64,000 nt of DNA from Peptococcaceae bacterium. GTDB lineage: Bacteria > Bacillota > Desulfotomaculia > Desulfotomaculales > JACDOK01. Shown here in pieces: positions 9,955 through 19,437 of this stretch. Location: assembly GCA_017656185.1 (NCBI GenBank), contig JACDOK010000002.1:72768-136767 (forward strand). Direction: 5' to 3'. The notes beneath the pieces were generated by a model. That model was not told where the DNA came from. It did no database searches and worked only from the letters and a program-made list of their open reading frames with translations. Made by a program: the position numbers and the translations under genes. The stretch's first letter is position 1, and every line of letters begins with the position of its first letter.

Positions 9955-11370
9955 TTATGCTTCCCCGGAGCTATCGTCCTTAACACATTCTATGAGCCAT
10001 TTCCCCGGGAAGAAAATGGACAAGATTTCTTCGAGAGTGTTTTTATTCTCCGGGCGGTCAATTTTTTCTCGGGCAAAGGATTGGGAAAAACGGAGTATAA
10101 GACGCCTGTTCCCTGCCATTTCCGGAGTGGCACGGGCCAAAAAAGGGGCCGCGGGTGGACGCTTTTTCTTAAACTCCGCCATAATTTCCGGCCATTTATC
10201 ATTTACAGCGGGCTCTACCGGAGGTGCTCCGGGCGTACGCCGCGGCGGGAGAGAAGAAGCGGGTGGTATGGGCTTGCCCGGGAGACCCGCCACTTTTCTT
10301 TCCAGTGCCGTCACCCGCTGTTCCAAGTCGTCGTCCAGGTAGATGAACTTAACCACGGCCAATTCCAGAGGGATACTCTGCCGGCTGGCAAATTTCATCT
10401 CCTGTTCCGCTTTGGACAACAGATCGGCCAGACGCAGGAGGTGCCTGGTATTGAGTGCAAGCGGAACATTGCCCCCCTCCAGGGTCTTCAGCAGTAAACC
10501 TCTGACGTAGTCGGTTAGTTCCTGGGTAAAAATACGCAAATCTTTGCCGTCGTGTTCCAATTCATGGATACAACAAAGAGCCGGTCCCGCCTTTCTTTCA
10601 GCCAGGTAACGGAGCATCCGTTCAAGTATCTCTTCTTGTACCGTTCCGAGGATGGCATGAACGTCATCCAGCGTTACCTGACCCTCACTGAGGGCTGCAA
10701 CTTGATCCAGGATACTGAGCGCATCTCGCAGGCTGCCCTCGCTGGTTTTGGCAATCAGCATCAAAGCCCTTGGCTCAACCGCAAGACCGGCTCCCTTAAC
10801 GACCTCTTCCAATCGCGTTAGGATGTCACGGGTACTAATGCGCCTGAAATCAAAGCGCTGGCAGCGTGAAATAATGGTCAAAGGCACTTTATGCGGTTCA
10901 GTCGTGGCCAGAACAAAAACGACGTGAGGAGGAGGTTCTTCGAGCGTCTTGAGCAGCGCGTTAAAAGCTTCATTAGTCAGCATATGCACTTCGTCAATAA
11001 TATAAACTTTATATGATGCCGCCGCAGGGCGAAATTTCACCTTTTCACGAAGATCGCGCACCTCGTCCACCCCGCGGTTGGAGGCCGCATCAATTTCCAA
11101 CACGTCAACGGCCGCGCCCGCGTTAATGGAATAACACAAAGAACAGCTGTTGCACGGTTCGGCCCCGTCCGGGTTAAGGCAGTTTAAAGCCTTAGCCAGT
11201 ACCTTGGCTGTAGTCGTCTTGCCCGTACCACGCGGCCCGCAGAAAAGATAAGCGTGCGCCTGTTTGCTGCGGCGCACGGCATTAGCCAGCGTGCGCGTTA
11301 CGTGCTGCTGGCCTACAATCTCATTAAACGTCTGCGGCCGCCAAGTGCGGTACAGAGCTTGATAGGACAT
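9955..11370 (-). CDS. dnaX: DNA polymerase III subunit gamma/tau (short C-terminus)
   Basis: [68 protein letters not shown]. Confidence 0.96.
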   Translation of the reverse strand: MSYQALYRTWRPQTFNEIVGQQHVTRTLANAVRRSKQAHAYLFCGPRGTGKTTTAKVLAKALNCLNPDGAEPCNSCSLCYSINAGAAVDVLEIDAASNRGVDEVRDLREKVKFRPAAASYKVYIIDEVHMLTNEAFNALLKTLEEPPPHVVFVLATTEPHKVPLTIISRCQRFDFRRISTRDILTRLEEVVKGAGLAVEPRALMLIAKTSEGSLRDALSILDQVAALSEGQVTLDDVHAILGTVQEEILERMLRYLAERKAGPALCCIHELEHDGKDLRIFTQELTDYVRGLLLKTLEGGNVPLALNTRHLLRLADLLSKAEQEMKFASRQSIPLELAVVKFIYLDDDLEQRVTALERKVAGLPGKPIPPASSLPPRRTPGAPPVEPAVNDKWPEIMAEFKKKRPPAAPFLARATPEMAGNRRLILRFSQSFAREKIDRPENKNTLEEILSIFFPGKWLIECVKDDSSGEA

Positions 11371-11424
11371 TTTTCCACCTCATTTTCAAGATTAGCACAG
11401 GCTTACATGGAGGTCAAGGAATGC

Positions 11425-11469
11425 AGTAGAGATCCGGTAGAGATCCAATAAAAATCTGGTAGAATATAC
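11425..11469 (+). repeat. 11-nt tandem array (GTAGAGATCCG)n
   Basis: GTAGAGATCCG GTAGAGATCCA ATAAAAATCTG GTAGAATATAC. Confidence 0.85.
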
Positions 11470-11499
11470 AATCTGTTTGTTTTGGGCATTGATTCCTGC

Positions 11500-11580
11500 T
11501 TACTGCTTCCTGATTATTCCTCATGCCTCACTCCTCACTGTTTACCGTTTACTGTTCACTGTTTACTACTTCCTGATTAT
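11500..11580 (-). repeat. Heptameric repeat array (AGTAAAC/AGTGAGG-like), downstream of the SRP RNA
   Basis: Minus strand reads AGTAGTAAACAGTGAACAGTAAACGGTAAACAGTGAGGAGTGAGGCATGAGG. Confidence 0.75.
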
Positions 11581-11634
11581 GACTTATTATGGATTATTAT
11601 GTCTGCATTTGGTTTATTATGGCATATAAATCAA

Positions 11635-11662
11635 AAAGACGCCTTTCAGGCGCCTCATCTTT
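11635..11662 (-). terminator. Intrinsic terminator of the SRP RNA
   Basis: Minus strand GAGGCGCCTGAAAGGCGTCTTTTTGA. Confidence 0.65.
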
Positions 11663-11668
11663 AAACTT

Positions 11669-11938
11669 GGCCGTGCACCTGCCCTTGAAAGCAACTTCCG
11701 GGCGTTACCTGCCGCAGGTAACTCGGGCCAGGCACCCTCGCGGCACCCGGAGTGATTCCCTTAGTGCTGCTTCCGCCAGGACCTGACACGGTTCGGGAGA
11801 CCCCGTCGCGCGAGACCCAACCGTCTACGTCCCTTACGGAGGTCAGACCCCACAAGTCACATCCTCAGGCAGGACTTCAACCCCGCTATAGCGGATTGCG
11901 GGTTACAGGGCACCGCTACCTCCCCGTCTAGCACGGCC
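11669..11938 (-). ncRNA. ffs: Signal recognition particle RNA, large bacterial type
   Basis: Minus strand apical motif GTCAGGTCCTGGCGGAAGCAGCACTAAGG; terminal stem GGCCGTGC/GCACGGCC; lies between tadA and dnaX as in Bacillus. Confidence 0.92.
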
Positions 11939-11991
11939 GAAAAATTATCGCCGGATCGTCAAAACCGACTTCCGACGATTATGGACATGTA

Positions 11992-12082
11992 TGGCGGAGA
12001 GAGTGGGATTCGAACCCACGAGACGGTACAACCGTCCACACGCTCTCCAGGCGTGCGCCTTCATCCACTCGGCCATCTCTCC
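11992..12082 (-). tRNA. tRNA-Ser (GGA), encoded CCA
   Basis: Reverse complement GGAGAGATGGCCGAGTGG...CCTGGAGA...GGGTTCGAATCCCACTCTCTCCGCCA; anticodon loop CTGGAGA. Confidence 0.95.
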
Positions 12083-12289
12083 ACGCTTGGATGATTAGCT
12101 GTAACCAGAAGTATTTACTTTTTACCTTCAACCGCTGCAATTATATATTATACACGTTTCACCGTTCAACTGCAAGGGGGCGTCAGTTGTTAGTGTCAGT
12201 CTTCAGGCGTACATCAATATCCTTCGGCCTGAATCTCTTTCCAAATTTCGGTTATGTCCGGCATTATAGCTTCCTTTGTCAGCCCATAT

Positions 12290-12330
12290 AGGAAAAGGGG
12301 TTCGCGTTCAATCGCGAAACCCCTTTAACG
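12290..12330 (-). terminator. Intrinsic terminator between tRNA-Ser genes
   Basis: Minus strand AAAGGGGTTTCGCGATTGAACGCGAACCCCTTTTC. Confidence 0.7.
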
Positions 12331-12339
12331 TTCTTGTTC

Positions 12340-12435
12340 TGGCGGAGAGAGTGGGATTCGAACCCACGAGGCGGATTTTGGTCCGCCTACTCGATTTCGA
12401 GTCGAGCGCCTTAAACCAGACTCAGCCATCTCTCC
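12340..12435 (-). tRNA. tRNA-Ser (CGA), encoded CCA
   Basis: Reverse complement GGAGAGATGGCTGAGTCTGG...ACTCGAAATCGAGT...GTTCGAATCCCACTCTCTCCGCCA. Confidence 0.95.
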
Positions 12436-12448
12436 GCTTGTTAAAAAC

Positions 12449-12934
12449 TCATTCGCTTCTCAGTTCCTTAAAAAACTGCTGTAAAATAGCACGGCACTCT
12501 TCTTCCAGCACACCGGGTATTACCTCCACCTGGTGGTTGAACCTTTCGTCACGCAACAGGTCAACTACTGTTCCCGCCGCACCCGCCTTCGGGTCATACG
12601 CTCCAAAAACCAGGCGCGGCACCCGAAACTGTACCAGAGCGCCGGCACACATAGGACACGGCTCAAGAGTTATATAAACCGTAACTCCCTCCAGCCGCCA
12701 GTCACCCAAAACCCCGGCGGCCTGGCGCATCGCAAGCATTTCGGCATGTGCCGCTGCGTCTTTAGTGGTTTCCCGCAGGTTGTGTCCCCGTGCTATAATT
12801 TTATCGTCCCGTACCACTACGGCACCGACGGGAACCTCACCCAGTGTATAGGCTTTGCGCGCTTCTTTCAGCGCCTCGCACATATACCCGGCATGGATAC
12901 GTTCCTGCGGGTCATTAATAATATCTCTATTCAT
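12449..12934 (-). CDS. tadA: tRNA-specific adenosine deaminase
   Basis: DAAAHAEMLAMRQAA (HAE) and TLEPCPMCAGALVQFRVPRLVFGAYDPKAGA (PCxxC). Confidence 0.96.
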   Translation of the reverse strand: MNRDIINDPQERIHAGYMCEALKEARKAYTLGEVPVGAVVVRDDKIIARGHNLRETTKDAAAHAEMLAMRQAAGVLGDWRLEGVTVYITLEPCPMCAGALVQFRVPRLVFGAYDPKAGAAGTVVDLLRDERFNHQVEVIPGVLEEECRAILQQFFKELRSE

Positions 12935-12954
12935 AACATAATATGCATTAGGTA

Positions 12955-13031
12955 TGGTACGCCCGGAGGGACTCGAACCCCCGACACGTGGTTTAGGAAA
13001 CCACTGCTCTATCCGCCTGAGCTACGGGCGC
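12955..13031 (-). tRNA. tRNA-Arg (CCT), encoded CCA
   Basis: Reverse complement GCGCCCGTAGCTCAGGCGGATAGAGCAGTGGTTTCCTAAACCAC...GTTCGAGTCCCTCCGGGCGTACCA. Confidence 0.94.
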
Positions 13032-13113
13032 TTATTTAAAATTTAAAGAAGTGGAAAATGCACTGTGAGATTACCCTCACATCGCACCCCGCACTTCTCG
13101 CCTTCCTTACTTA

Positions 13114-13189
13114 TGGCGCGCCCGGAGGGATTCGAACCCCCAACCTACAGATCCGTAGTCTGCCGCTCTATCCGTTGAGCTACGGGCGC
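13114..13189 (-). tRNA. tRNA-Arg (ACG), encoded CCA
   Basis: Reverse complement GCGCCCGTAGCTCAACGGATAGAGCGGCAGACTACGGATCTG...GTTCGAATCCCTCCGGGCGCGCCA. Confidence 0.95.
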
Positions 13190-13192
13190 ATA

Positions 13193-13287
13193 TGGCGGAG
13201 AGAGTGGGATTCGAACCCACGATACGGGTTTTGGCCCGTATAGTCGCTTAGCAGGCGACCGCCTTCGACCTGCTCGGCCATCTCTCC
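13193..13287 (-). tRNA. tRNA-Ser (GCT), encoded CCA
   Basis: Reverse complement GGAGAGATGGCCGAGCAGGTCGAAGGCGGTCGCCTGCTAAGCGAC...CCACTCTCTCCGCCA. Confidence 0.95.
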
Positions 13288-13329
13288 GCAGTATTATATT
13301 AATATAGGTATCCCACTACCATCCGCAAC

Positions 13330-13421
13330 TGGCGGAGGGGGTGGGATTCGAACCCACGGAACCACTCAGGGTTCAACGGTTTTCAAGACCGTCTCCTTAA
13401 ACCGGGCTCGGACACCCCTCC
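13330..13421 (-). tRNA. tRNA-Ser (TGA), encoded CCA
   Basis: Reverse complement GGAGGGGTGTCCGAGCCCGGTTTAAGGAGACGGTCTTGAAAACCGT...CCACCCCCTCCGCCA; anticodon loop CTTGAAA. Confidence 0.95.
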
Positions 13422-13485
13422 GTGGCCGTTCCATCAGCAAATATCACTATAACATAAACGGCAGGGCCTTGTCAATGATGAAACG

Positions 13486-13584
13486 CCCAGCACTCAGTAA
13501 ACAACGCAGAGTTCAAATGTCCATTCCAGTTGTCCAATGATACTTTAGTGCATCTATCCATCATTGTCAGCACTGAGTGCTGGG
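13486..13584. repeat. Dispersed inverted-repeat element (CCCAGCACTCAG … CTGAGTGCTGGG)
   Basis: Perfect 12-bp arms at 13486-13497 and 13573-13584; related copies at 29288, 29545 (right arm), 50304, 56569 and 26792. Confidence 0.85.
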
Positions 13585-13588
13585 CTTT

Positions 13589-13621
13589 GATACAGTGGGG
13601 ACACAGTGGTGATACGGTAGG
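13589..13621 (+). repeat. 11-nt tandem array GATACRGTGGT x3
   Basis: GATACAGTGGG GACACAGTGGT GATACGGTAGG. Confidence 0.85.
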
Positions 13622-13674
13622 ATTGCCGGGCATTCCTTACGGGTCCGGGAGGGTTACAAACCCTCCCCTACATT

Positions 13675-13720
13675 CTGTTTACTGTTTACTGTTTACTGTT
13701 TACTGCTCACTGATTACTGA
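13675..13720 (-). repeat. Heptameric array (AGTAAAC)n overlapping the hdrA stop
   Basis: Minus strand CAGTAATCAGTGAGCAGTAAACAGTAAACAGTAAACAGTAAACAG. Confidence 0.85.
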
Positions 13721-16700
13721 GTGCCTCCTCGACCATGGCCAGGAGCTGCTCATCCTCGAAACCGTTCTGGCGGCAAGCACCGCTGGGACAGGTAGCCGCA
13801 CACGTCCCACAGCCCCGGCATACCACTTCCTGTACCTGCGCCGTTCCGCGTTCGGGGTCAATGGTTATCGCCTCGTAGGGACACACCGCAGCACACAGAC
13901 CGCAGCCCGAACACAGGGCGGGATCTACCACGGAACTGGTCCCCACACTTTCAAGCCGCTGCTTGCTCAACATCGTGGCCGCGCGCATGCCGGCGGCCCC
14001 GGCCTGTGCCAGTGATTCGCTCAGCATTTTGGGAGCGTGCGCCAGGCCGCAAAGGTAGACCCCATCACTTGCAGAGTCGACCGGGCGCAGTTTCATATGC
14101 GCCTCGGCAAAAAAGCCATCGGGATTAAGTGGGGTCTTGAACAAGCGGCTTAGTTTTTGATTGTCCCGGCGTGGAACGATGGCGGCACTCAAACCAAGAA
14201 TGTCGGCTCTAATGGTCAGTTCCTCATTAAGCACAGGATCGATGACCGTAACGGCAACTTTGTTCCCCTCGGCCCTGACCGCCGGTTTCTTGTCAGGCCG
14301 GTACCGGATAAACACCACACCCTGCTCGCGTGCCCGCCGGTAATACTGTTCCCGCAGGCCGTAAGTCATCATATCCCGGTACAGGATAAAGATATTGACC
14401 CTTGGATTCAGGCGCTTGATACGCAGGGCGTTTTTAACGGCATGGGAACAGCACAGGCGGCTGCAGTAAGGCCGTTCATCGTTACGCGACCCCACACACT
14501 GAATCATAACCACCGTATCAATACCGTGCAGTTTCCCGAGGTCCAGTTTCTGCTCCAGTTCGGTTTGGGTCATAACCGCGGAATGTGCTCCGTACAGGTA
14601 CTCCCGGGGGTGGGACTCCTCCGCCCCGGAGGCCAGGATAACCACTCCGTGATGGAGTTCTCTTTCCTCATCACCGACGCGGATTCTCGTCCGGTAATTA
14701 CCCGCATACCCCTCCACCGCCAGGATACTGCTCCCGGTCAGCACTTCAATCAAAGGATGATAACTCACCCTGTCAACCATCAGGCGCAGAAAAGCCTGTG
14801 CATCGGAGCCGTCAAGAGTATGAAACAGGTGCCGCAGGTTTCCGCCCAAATAGGGTTCCTGTTCCACGAGAAAAACGCGGAAGCCCTGGTCGGCCACTGT
14901 CAATGCCGCCGTCATTCCTGCCGCTCCACCGCCCACAACCAGGGCTTGCGGAACGATTTGCAAAGAGACGGTGGTTACCGGCTTCAGCAGCCGCACTTTG
15001 GCCACCGCCATCCGTACCAGATCCTTGGCCTTGACCGTGGCTTCTTCCGGAACATGCTGGTGTACCCAGGCTACGTGTTCCCGGATATTGACCTGTTCAT
15101 AAAGATAAGGATTAAGACCTGCTTCCCGCAACCCGGACTGGAAAAGGGGGGCATGCGTGCGCGGTGTACAGGAAGCAACTACCACACGGTTGAGATTGTA
15201 CTCTCTGATACACTCCACGATCCGGTTAATACTGTCCTGAGAGCAGGCAAACATGAACTCTTCCGTATATACCACGCCATGCAGTTCCCGCGCATAGCGC
15301 ACTAACCCGGGTACATCTACTACCGACCCGATATTGGTACCGCAGTGGCATACAAAGACCCCTATACGGGGTTCTTGGCGGTCTACATCCCTTTCAGGGG
15401 GATAAGTCTTTACAGAAGCAAGGCTGCCCCGGGCCGGGTGCAGTAAACGGGCGATCTCACCGGCAGCAGCTCCGGCTTCCACTACAACCTCGGGGATGTC
15501 CCGGGGACCGTTGAGAGCACCCGCCGTAAAAATTCCCGGGCGGGAGGTCAGAGTCGGATAAAGCTCCCACGTGTCACAGAAGCCGTAGTTATTAAGCTGT
15601 ATACCTGTCACCTTCGTTAAGTCATACACGTCTGGGGACGGCCGCATCCCCACCGATAACACAACCAGATCGAAATCTTCCTCCCGGAAGCCTCCATCCG
15701 GTAAACGATACCTGATGCGCAGGTTTTTACTGCGCTGTAGCTCCTGCACGGCAGAAATCATACACCGCACGTACCGCACGCCGTAGCGATCACGGGCACG
15801 CTGGTAATAACGCTCGTAATCTTTGCCGAAAACACGTATATCCATGCAAAACAACGCTACATCAAGGTCGGGAAGATGTTCCTTAGCCAGCATGGCCTGC
15901 TTGGTTGCATACATACAGCAAACGGACGAGCAGTACTCCTGACCGTGGGCCAGATCCCGGGACCCGGCACACTGAATGAAGGCTATTTTGCGCGGCTCTT
16001 TACCGTCCGAAGGGCGCAAGATGCTACCCCCGTGCGGCCCCGATGCGCTCAGAAGCCGTTCAAACTGAATACCGGTGATAACGTTGGGGTAGAGACCGTA
16101 GCCCCACTCCTCGCGCGTCCCTGCTTCTATAAGTTCATAACCAGTACTTAAAATTAGGGCCCCTACCCTGATAATCTTCTCTTCATCCCACATAAAGGGA
16201 TTAATGGCATCCGACGGGCAGGCTTCCTGGCACTTAACACATTCCGGGCACTTATCCATATCAATTACGTAAGCACCGGGGAAAGCCTGGGCGTACGGGC
16301 GGTAAATGGCTTTACGCAAGCTCATACCCGCATTGAATTGATCTTTAACTTCGATAGGGCAGACCGTGGCGCAATCTCCACAGCCGATACATTTATCCAG
16401 TTTTACGTAACGCGCCCGCAGTCTCAGGCGCACCTCGAAATTCCCCGGTTCGCCCCTCAGTCCTTTGATTTCGGCACAGGTAAGTACGGTAATATTGGGA
16501 TGCCGCCCGCACTCTACCAGCCGCGGTGATAAAGTACACATAGAGCAGTCGTTGGTAGGAAACGTTTTATCCAGCTGCGCCATCCTGCCCCCAATGGCGG
16601 GCTGTTTTTCAACCAGATAGACTTTAAAACCCGCTTCCGCCAAATCCAAAGCTGACTGGATACCGCCAACCCCTCCGCCGACCGCCATGACTGACCCGTT

Positions 16701-16766
16701 TACTACTCCCTTGTTATGCGGGTGCAACGACACGTCAACAACCTCCCCTTTAGTATCAATACGCAA
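13707..16766 (-). CDS. hdrA: Heterodisulfide reductase subunit A-like protein (long, two FAD-binding halves plus ferredoxin domains)
   Basis: VGGGVGGIQSALDLAEAGFKVYLVEK, CIGCGDCATVCP, RIGVFVCHCGTNIG, second VVGGGAAGMTAALTVADQGF, C-terminal CSGCGLCAAVCP/CRGCGTCAATCPSGA. Confidence 0.93.
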   Translation of the reverse strand: MRIDTKGEVVDVSLHPHNKGVVNGSVMAVGGGVGGIQSALDLAEAGFKVYLVEKQPAIGGRMAQLDKTFPTNDCSMCTLSPRLVECGRHPNITVLTCAEIKGLRGEPGNFEVRLRLRARYVKLDKCIGCGDCATVCPIEVKDQFNAGMSLRKAIYRPYAQAFPGAYVIDMDKCPECVKCQEACPSDAINPFMWDEEKIIRVGALILSTGYELIEAGTREEWGYGLYPNVITGIQFERLLSASGPHGGSILRPSDGKEPRKIAFIQCAGSRDLAHGQEYCSSVCCMYATKQAMLAKEHLPDLDVALFCMDIRVFGKDYERYYQRARDRYGVRYVRCMISAVQELQRSKNLRIRYRLPDGGFREEDFDLVVLSVGMRPSPDVYDLTKVTGIQLNNYGFCDTWELYPTLTSRPGIFTAGALNGPRDIPEVVVEAGAAAGEIARLLHPARGSLASVKTYPPERDVDRQEPRIGVFVCHCGTNIGSVVDVPGLVRYARELHGVVYTEEFMFACSQDSINRIVECIREYNLNRVVVASCTPRTHAPLFQSGLREAGLNPYLYEQVNIREHVAWVHQHVPEEATVKAKDLVRMAVAKVRLLKPVTTVSLQIVPQALVVGGGAAGMTAALTVADQGFRVFLVEQEPYLGGNLRHLFHTLDGSDAQAFLRLMVDRVSYHPLIEVLTGSSILAVEGYAGNYRTRIRVGDEERELHHGVVILASGAEESHPREYLYGAHSAVMTQTELEQKLDLGKLHGIDTVVMIQCVGSRNDERPYCSRLCCSHAVKNALRIKRLNPRVNIFILYRDMMTYGLREQYYRRAREQGVVFIRYRPDKKPAVRAEGNKVAVTVIDPVLNEELTIRADILGLSAAIVPRRDNQKLSRLFKTPLNPDGFFAEAHMKLRPVDSASDGVYLCGLAHAPKMLSESLAQAGAAGMRAATMLSKQRLESVGTSSVVDPALCSGCGLCAAVCPYEAITIDPERGTAQVQEVVCRGCGTCAATCPSGACRQNGFEDEQLLAMVEEALSNQ

Positions 16767-17607
16767 GGGTCAGTTCCTGTAGAAGCGGAAAAGGATTCAC
16801 GAGATGCCTGCGCAGCCACAATGACACACCCGGCAGCCCGAAAGCCAATCCAAGCAGTTCGGTAAAGTAAAAACTGGGAATACGTGGGGTTCCAGGCGGG
16901 CGATGCAGTTCCAGATTAGTCTGGCATAAGGGGCACGCGGTTACCAACGCATCCGCCCCGGCTTCCGCAGCCATTTCCAGCAGCCGGCCGGCCATTCCCG
17001 CCGCCACCTGCGGGCTGGCAAGGGCGCTGCTCGCGCCACAGCAATCGGTTTTACACGACCAGGATTTTACCTCGGCACCCAGTTCGGTCATTAGTTGGTC
17101 CAATAACACCGGGTTCTCAGCACTGTCAAACCCGGTTATTTCCGGCGGCCGTACCAGGAGGCATCCGTAGTAGCTTACGACCTTCAACCCGTTCAGAGGA
17201 CGACGCACGTGAGCGGCAATTTCGTCAAACCCGACACGTTTTACCACTACTTCCAGCAGGGAAAGTACGGTAATCTTACCCTGGAAGTCCCCAAAAGCGC
17301 TGCCTACCAAACGGTCCGGGTCCTGCCCGTGCCGCAGGGCATGTTCGGCCCTTTTTAAACGGTTATAACAGGCGGCACAAGGCGTAACAACATCAAACCC
17401 GGCCCTCTCCGCGATAAGCAGGTTGCGGGCCGGGAGTGCCAGTGCCAGGGTGGAGTTGATCGAATGGGCCGATGTCGCGCCGCAGCAGTTCCAGTCATCA
17501 ATCTCAGCCAAATGTATACCCAGCGCCGTACATACGGCCCGTGACGATTGATCATATTCCTTTCCCGTGGCCTCCAGCGAACATCCAGGATAGTAGGACA
17601 ACCTCAC
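16756..17607 (-). CDS. hdrB: Heterodisulfide reductase subunit B-like protein
   Basis: MRLSYYPGCSLEATGKEYD, CNCCGATSAH and CKTDCCGAS…CPLCQTNL (CCG domains). Confidence 0.92.
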   Translation of the reverse strand: MRLSYYPGCSLEATGKEYDQSSRAVCTALGIHLAEIDDWNCCGATSAHSINSTLALALPARNLLIAERAGFDVVTPCAACYNRLKRAEHALRHGQDPDRLVGSAFGDFQGKITVLSLLEVVVKRVGFDEIAAHVRRPLNGLKVVSYYGCLLVRPPEITGFDSAENPVLLDQLMTELGAEVKSWSCKTDCCGASSALASPQVAAGMAGRLLEMAAEAGADALVTACPLCQTNLELHRPPGTPRIPSFYFTELLGLAFGLPGVSLWLRRHLVNPFPLLQELTLAY

Positions 17608-18182
17608 GCCAGTTCACCCCATTGCTGCCGGTCTAGTTCTAGGAACAGGCGATGCAGGTCCTGGCGCCGCCTGACCCGGCTGCTAAAGAGGGGTAATTTG
17701 CCTTTCTTAAAAAGGGCCCAGCCCGCTCCCAGATCGGCCCAAATACGGTGCGTTTTCAGGCTGTAGCGCGCCAGCAGCAGCGCTTCGTTGATACGGCCCC
17801 GGCGCCGGATATCATCTACGAACATTTGGTGAAACGAGCTCACTCCTCCAGGTGCGCCACCATTAATGCCCGCCGCTATCGCCATTTCCTTTAAAACATC
17901 CATTACCGCCGCAATGTCCACTCCGTTCGGACACCGGGCTCCGCAAGTCTGGCATCCCGAACAAAGCCATATCGTATTGCTCTGCAGGACCCGGTCGCGC
18001 AGCCCTAACTGGATCATTCGAACAATTTGGTTCGGCGCGTAGTCAAAATACTCCGACAAAAGACACCCCGCAGCACATTTCTGGCACTGGTAGCACCGTT
18101 CAATTGGTTGACCGCTTTTTTTTCTTACCACCCGGCTGAAATCGCCATCTTGAACCAAGCCCTTTCCATAGGCAACCATCAC
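17604..18182 (-). CDS. hdrC: Heterodisulfide reductase subunit C-like protein
   Basis: CYQCQKCAAGCLLSEYFDYAPNQIVRMIQLG...CSGCQTCGARCPNGVDIA. Confidence 0.92.
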   Translation of the reverse strand: MMVAYGKGLVQDGDFSRVVRKKSGQPIERCYQCQKCAAGCLLSEYFDYAPNQIVRMIQLGLRDRVLQSNTIWLCSGCQTCGARCPNGVDIAAVMDVLKEMAIAAGINGGAPGGVSSFHQMFVDDIRRRGRINEALLLARYSLKTHRIWADLGAGWALFKKGKLPLFSSRVRRRQDLHRLFLELDRQQWGELA

Positions 18183-18388
18183 AGCTCAACCCCCCGGCAT
18201 CATAAAGCCAAATGTCATAATATTCGCACTTTTATGCCTATTATTGTGTACTGCCAGTATATGCCCACCGAGTACCGTTCCTCAAGGAAGAGCAACCGTA
18301 CGGTCGCTAATCAGGACTCAGTGGTTGATAACGAAACGCCACCGGGGCAACAAGTCGTTGGATGCCAGTCAGTTGTCGTTTAGCCCAC

Positions 18389-18422
18389 AAAAAAGGCCGT
18401 TGACACCGTCGTGCCAACAGCC
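18389..18422 (-). terminator. Terminator of the rpsF-ssb-rpsR operon
   Basis: Minus strand GGCTGTTGGCAC-GACG-GTGTCAACGGCCTTTTTT. Confidence 0.85.
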
Positions 18423-18450
18423 TGTGGGAAAAAAGTATCCGGTCAGTTTC

Positions 18451-18678
18451 TTACTCTATCGTAAAAGGCATTAATGCCATTATACGTGCCCTCTTAATGG
18501 CCCTGGTAAGCATCCGCTGGTGATGAGCACAGTTACCGGTAATCCGGCGGGGCAAAATCTTGCCGCGCTCGGTTATGTACTTTTTCAAACGGTTTATGTC
18601 CTTATAATCAATTATTGCGATCTTATCGATGCAAAAGCTGCAGATTTTCTTTTTGCGCCGGCTCCTATCGCGCTTCAT
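18451..18678 (-). CDS. rpsR: 30S ribosomal protein S18
   Basis: [47 protein letters not shown]. Confidence 0.97.
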   Translation of the reverse strand: MKRDRSRRKKKICSFCIDKIAIIDYKDINRLKKYITERGKILPRRITGNCAHHQRMLTRAIKRARIMALMPFTIE

Positions 18679-18706
18679 CCCGCTACCTCCTTATCCGTAC
18701 CCTACT

Positions 18707-19126
18707 TTAAAAGGGAAGATCTTCATCATTGGTTGCCAGGTCGATTTCGCTGCCATAAGGTGATGGCTCCTCAGCATCCTGGGAACCCGTAGGAGCACCT
18801 TGGCTTTTGGGACGATCCAGAAACTTCACGGTATCGGCAACAACTTCCGCCGCTTTCCGCCGGACACCCTGGTTGTCATCGTAAGAACGTATCTGCAGGC
18901 GTCCTTCTACGGCAACCAACCGCCCCTTGCCCAAATTCTTGGCGCATATCTCAGCCAACCTGCGCCAGGTAACAACGTCGATAAAGTCGGTGCCCCGCTC
19001 TCCCTGCTGGCCGACAAACGGCCGGTCTACGGCCAGTGTGAAATTGGCAACCGGCGTGCCTGACGGCGTAAAACGCAGCTCAGGTTCGCGTACCAAGCGG
19101 CCGATAAGAATTACTTTATTGAACAA
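18707..19126 (-). CDS. ssb: Single-stranded DNA-binding protein
   Basis: MFNKVILIGRLVREPELRFTPSGTPVANFTLAVDRPF; C-terminal NDEDLPF. Confidence 0.97.
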   Translation of the reverse strand: MFNKVILIGRLVREPELRFTPSGTPVANFTLAVDRPFVGQQGERGTDFIDVVTWRRLAEICAKNLGKGRLVAVEGRLQIRSYDDNQGVRRKAAEVVADTVKFLDRPKSQGAPTGSQDAEEPSPYGSEIDLATNDEDLPF

Positions 19127-19146
19127 AAGCCATCACCCTCGCCTGT

Positions 19147-19437
19147 CTAATCATCCTCGCGAATAATTAAATGCCGCATTACCCCGTCGGTAATCTTGAG
19201 CACCCGATCCAGCTCCTTGGCAATGTCACCGTCCGCCTTGAACTTCATTACCACGTAATACCCGTCATGCACGTGGTTAATCTCGTAAGCCAGGCGTCTC
19301 TTGCCCCACTTATCAAGCTCGGTTACTTCCCCACCGTGGTCGGTAACGATGCCCTGAAACTTGTCCACCATGGCCTGGATGTTTTCCTCATCAAGGTCGG
19401 GGCGCAAGATATACATCACTTCGTATGCCCGCATCAC
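19147..19437 (-). CDS. rpsF: 30S ribosomal protein S6
   Basis: MRAYEVMYILRPDLDEENIQAMVDKF...KWGKRRLAYEINHVHDGYYVVMKF. Confidence 0.97.
   Translation of the reverse strand: MMRAYEVMYILRPDLDEENIQAMVDKFQGIVTDHGGEVTELDKWGKRRLAYEINHVHDGYYVVMKFKADGDIAKELDRVLKITDGVMRHLIIREDD

Noticed and set aside
13675-13720. Possible CRISPR array from the repeated GTTTACT units
   Set aside because: Units are 7 nt with no spacers and no cas genes nearby; it is a short tandem repeat.
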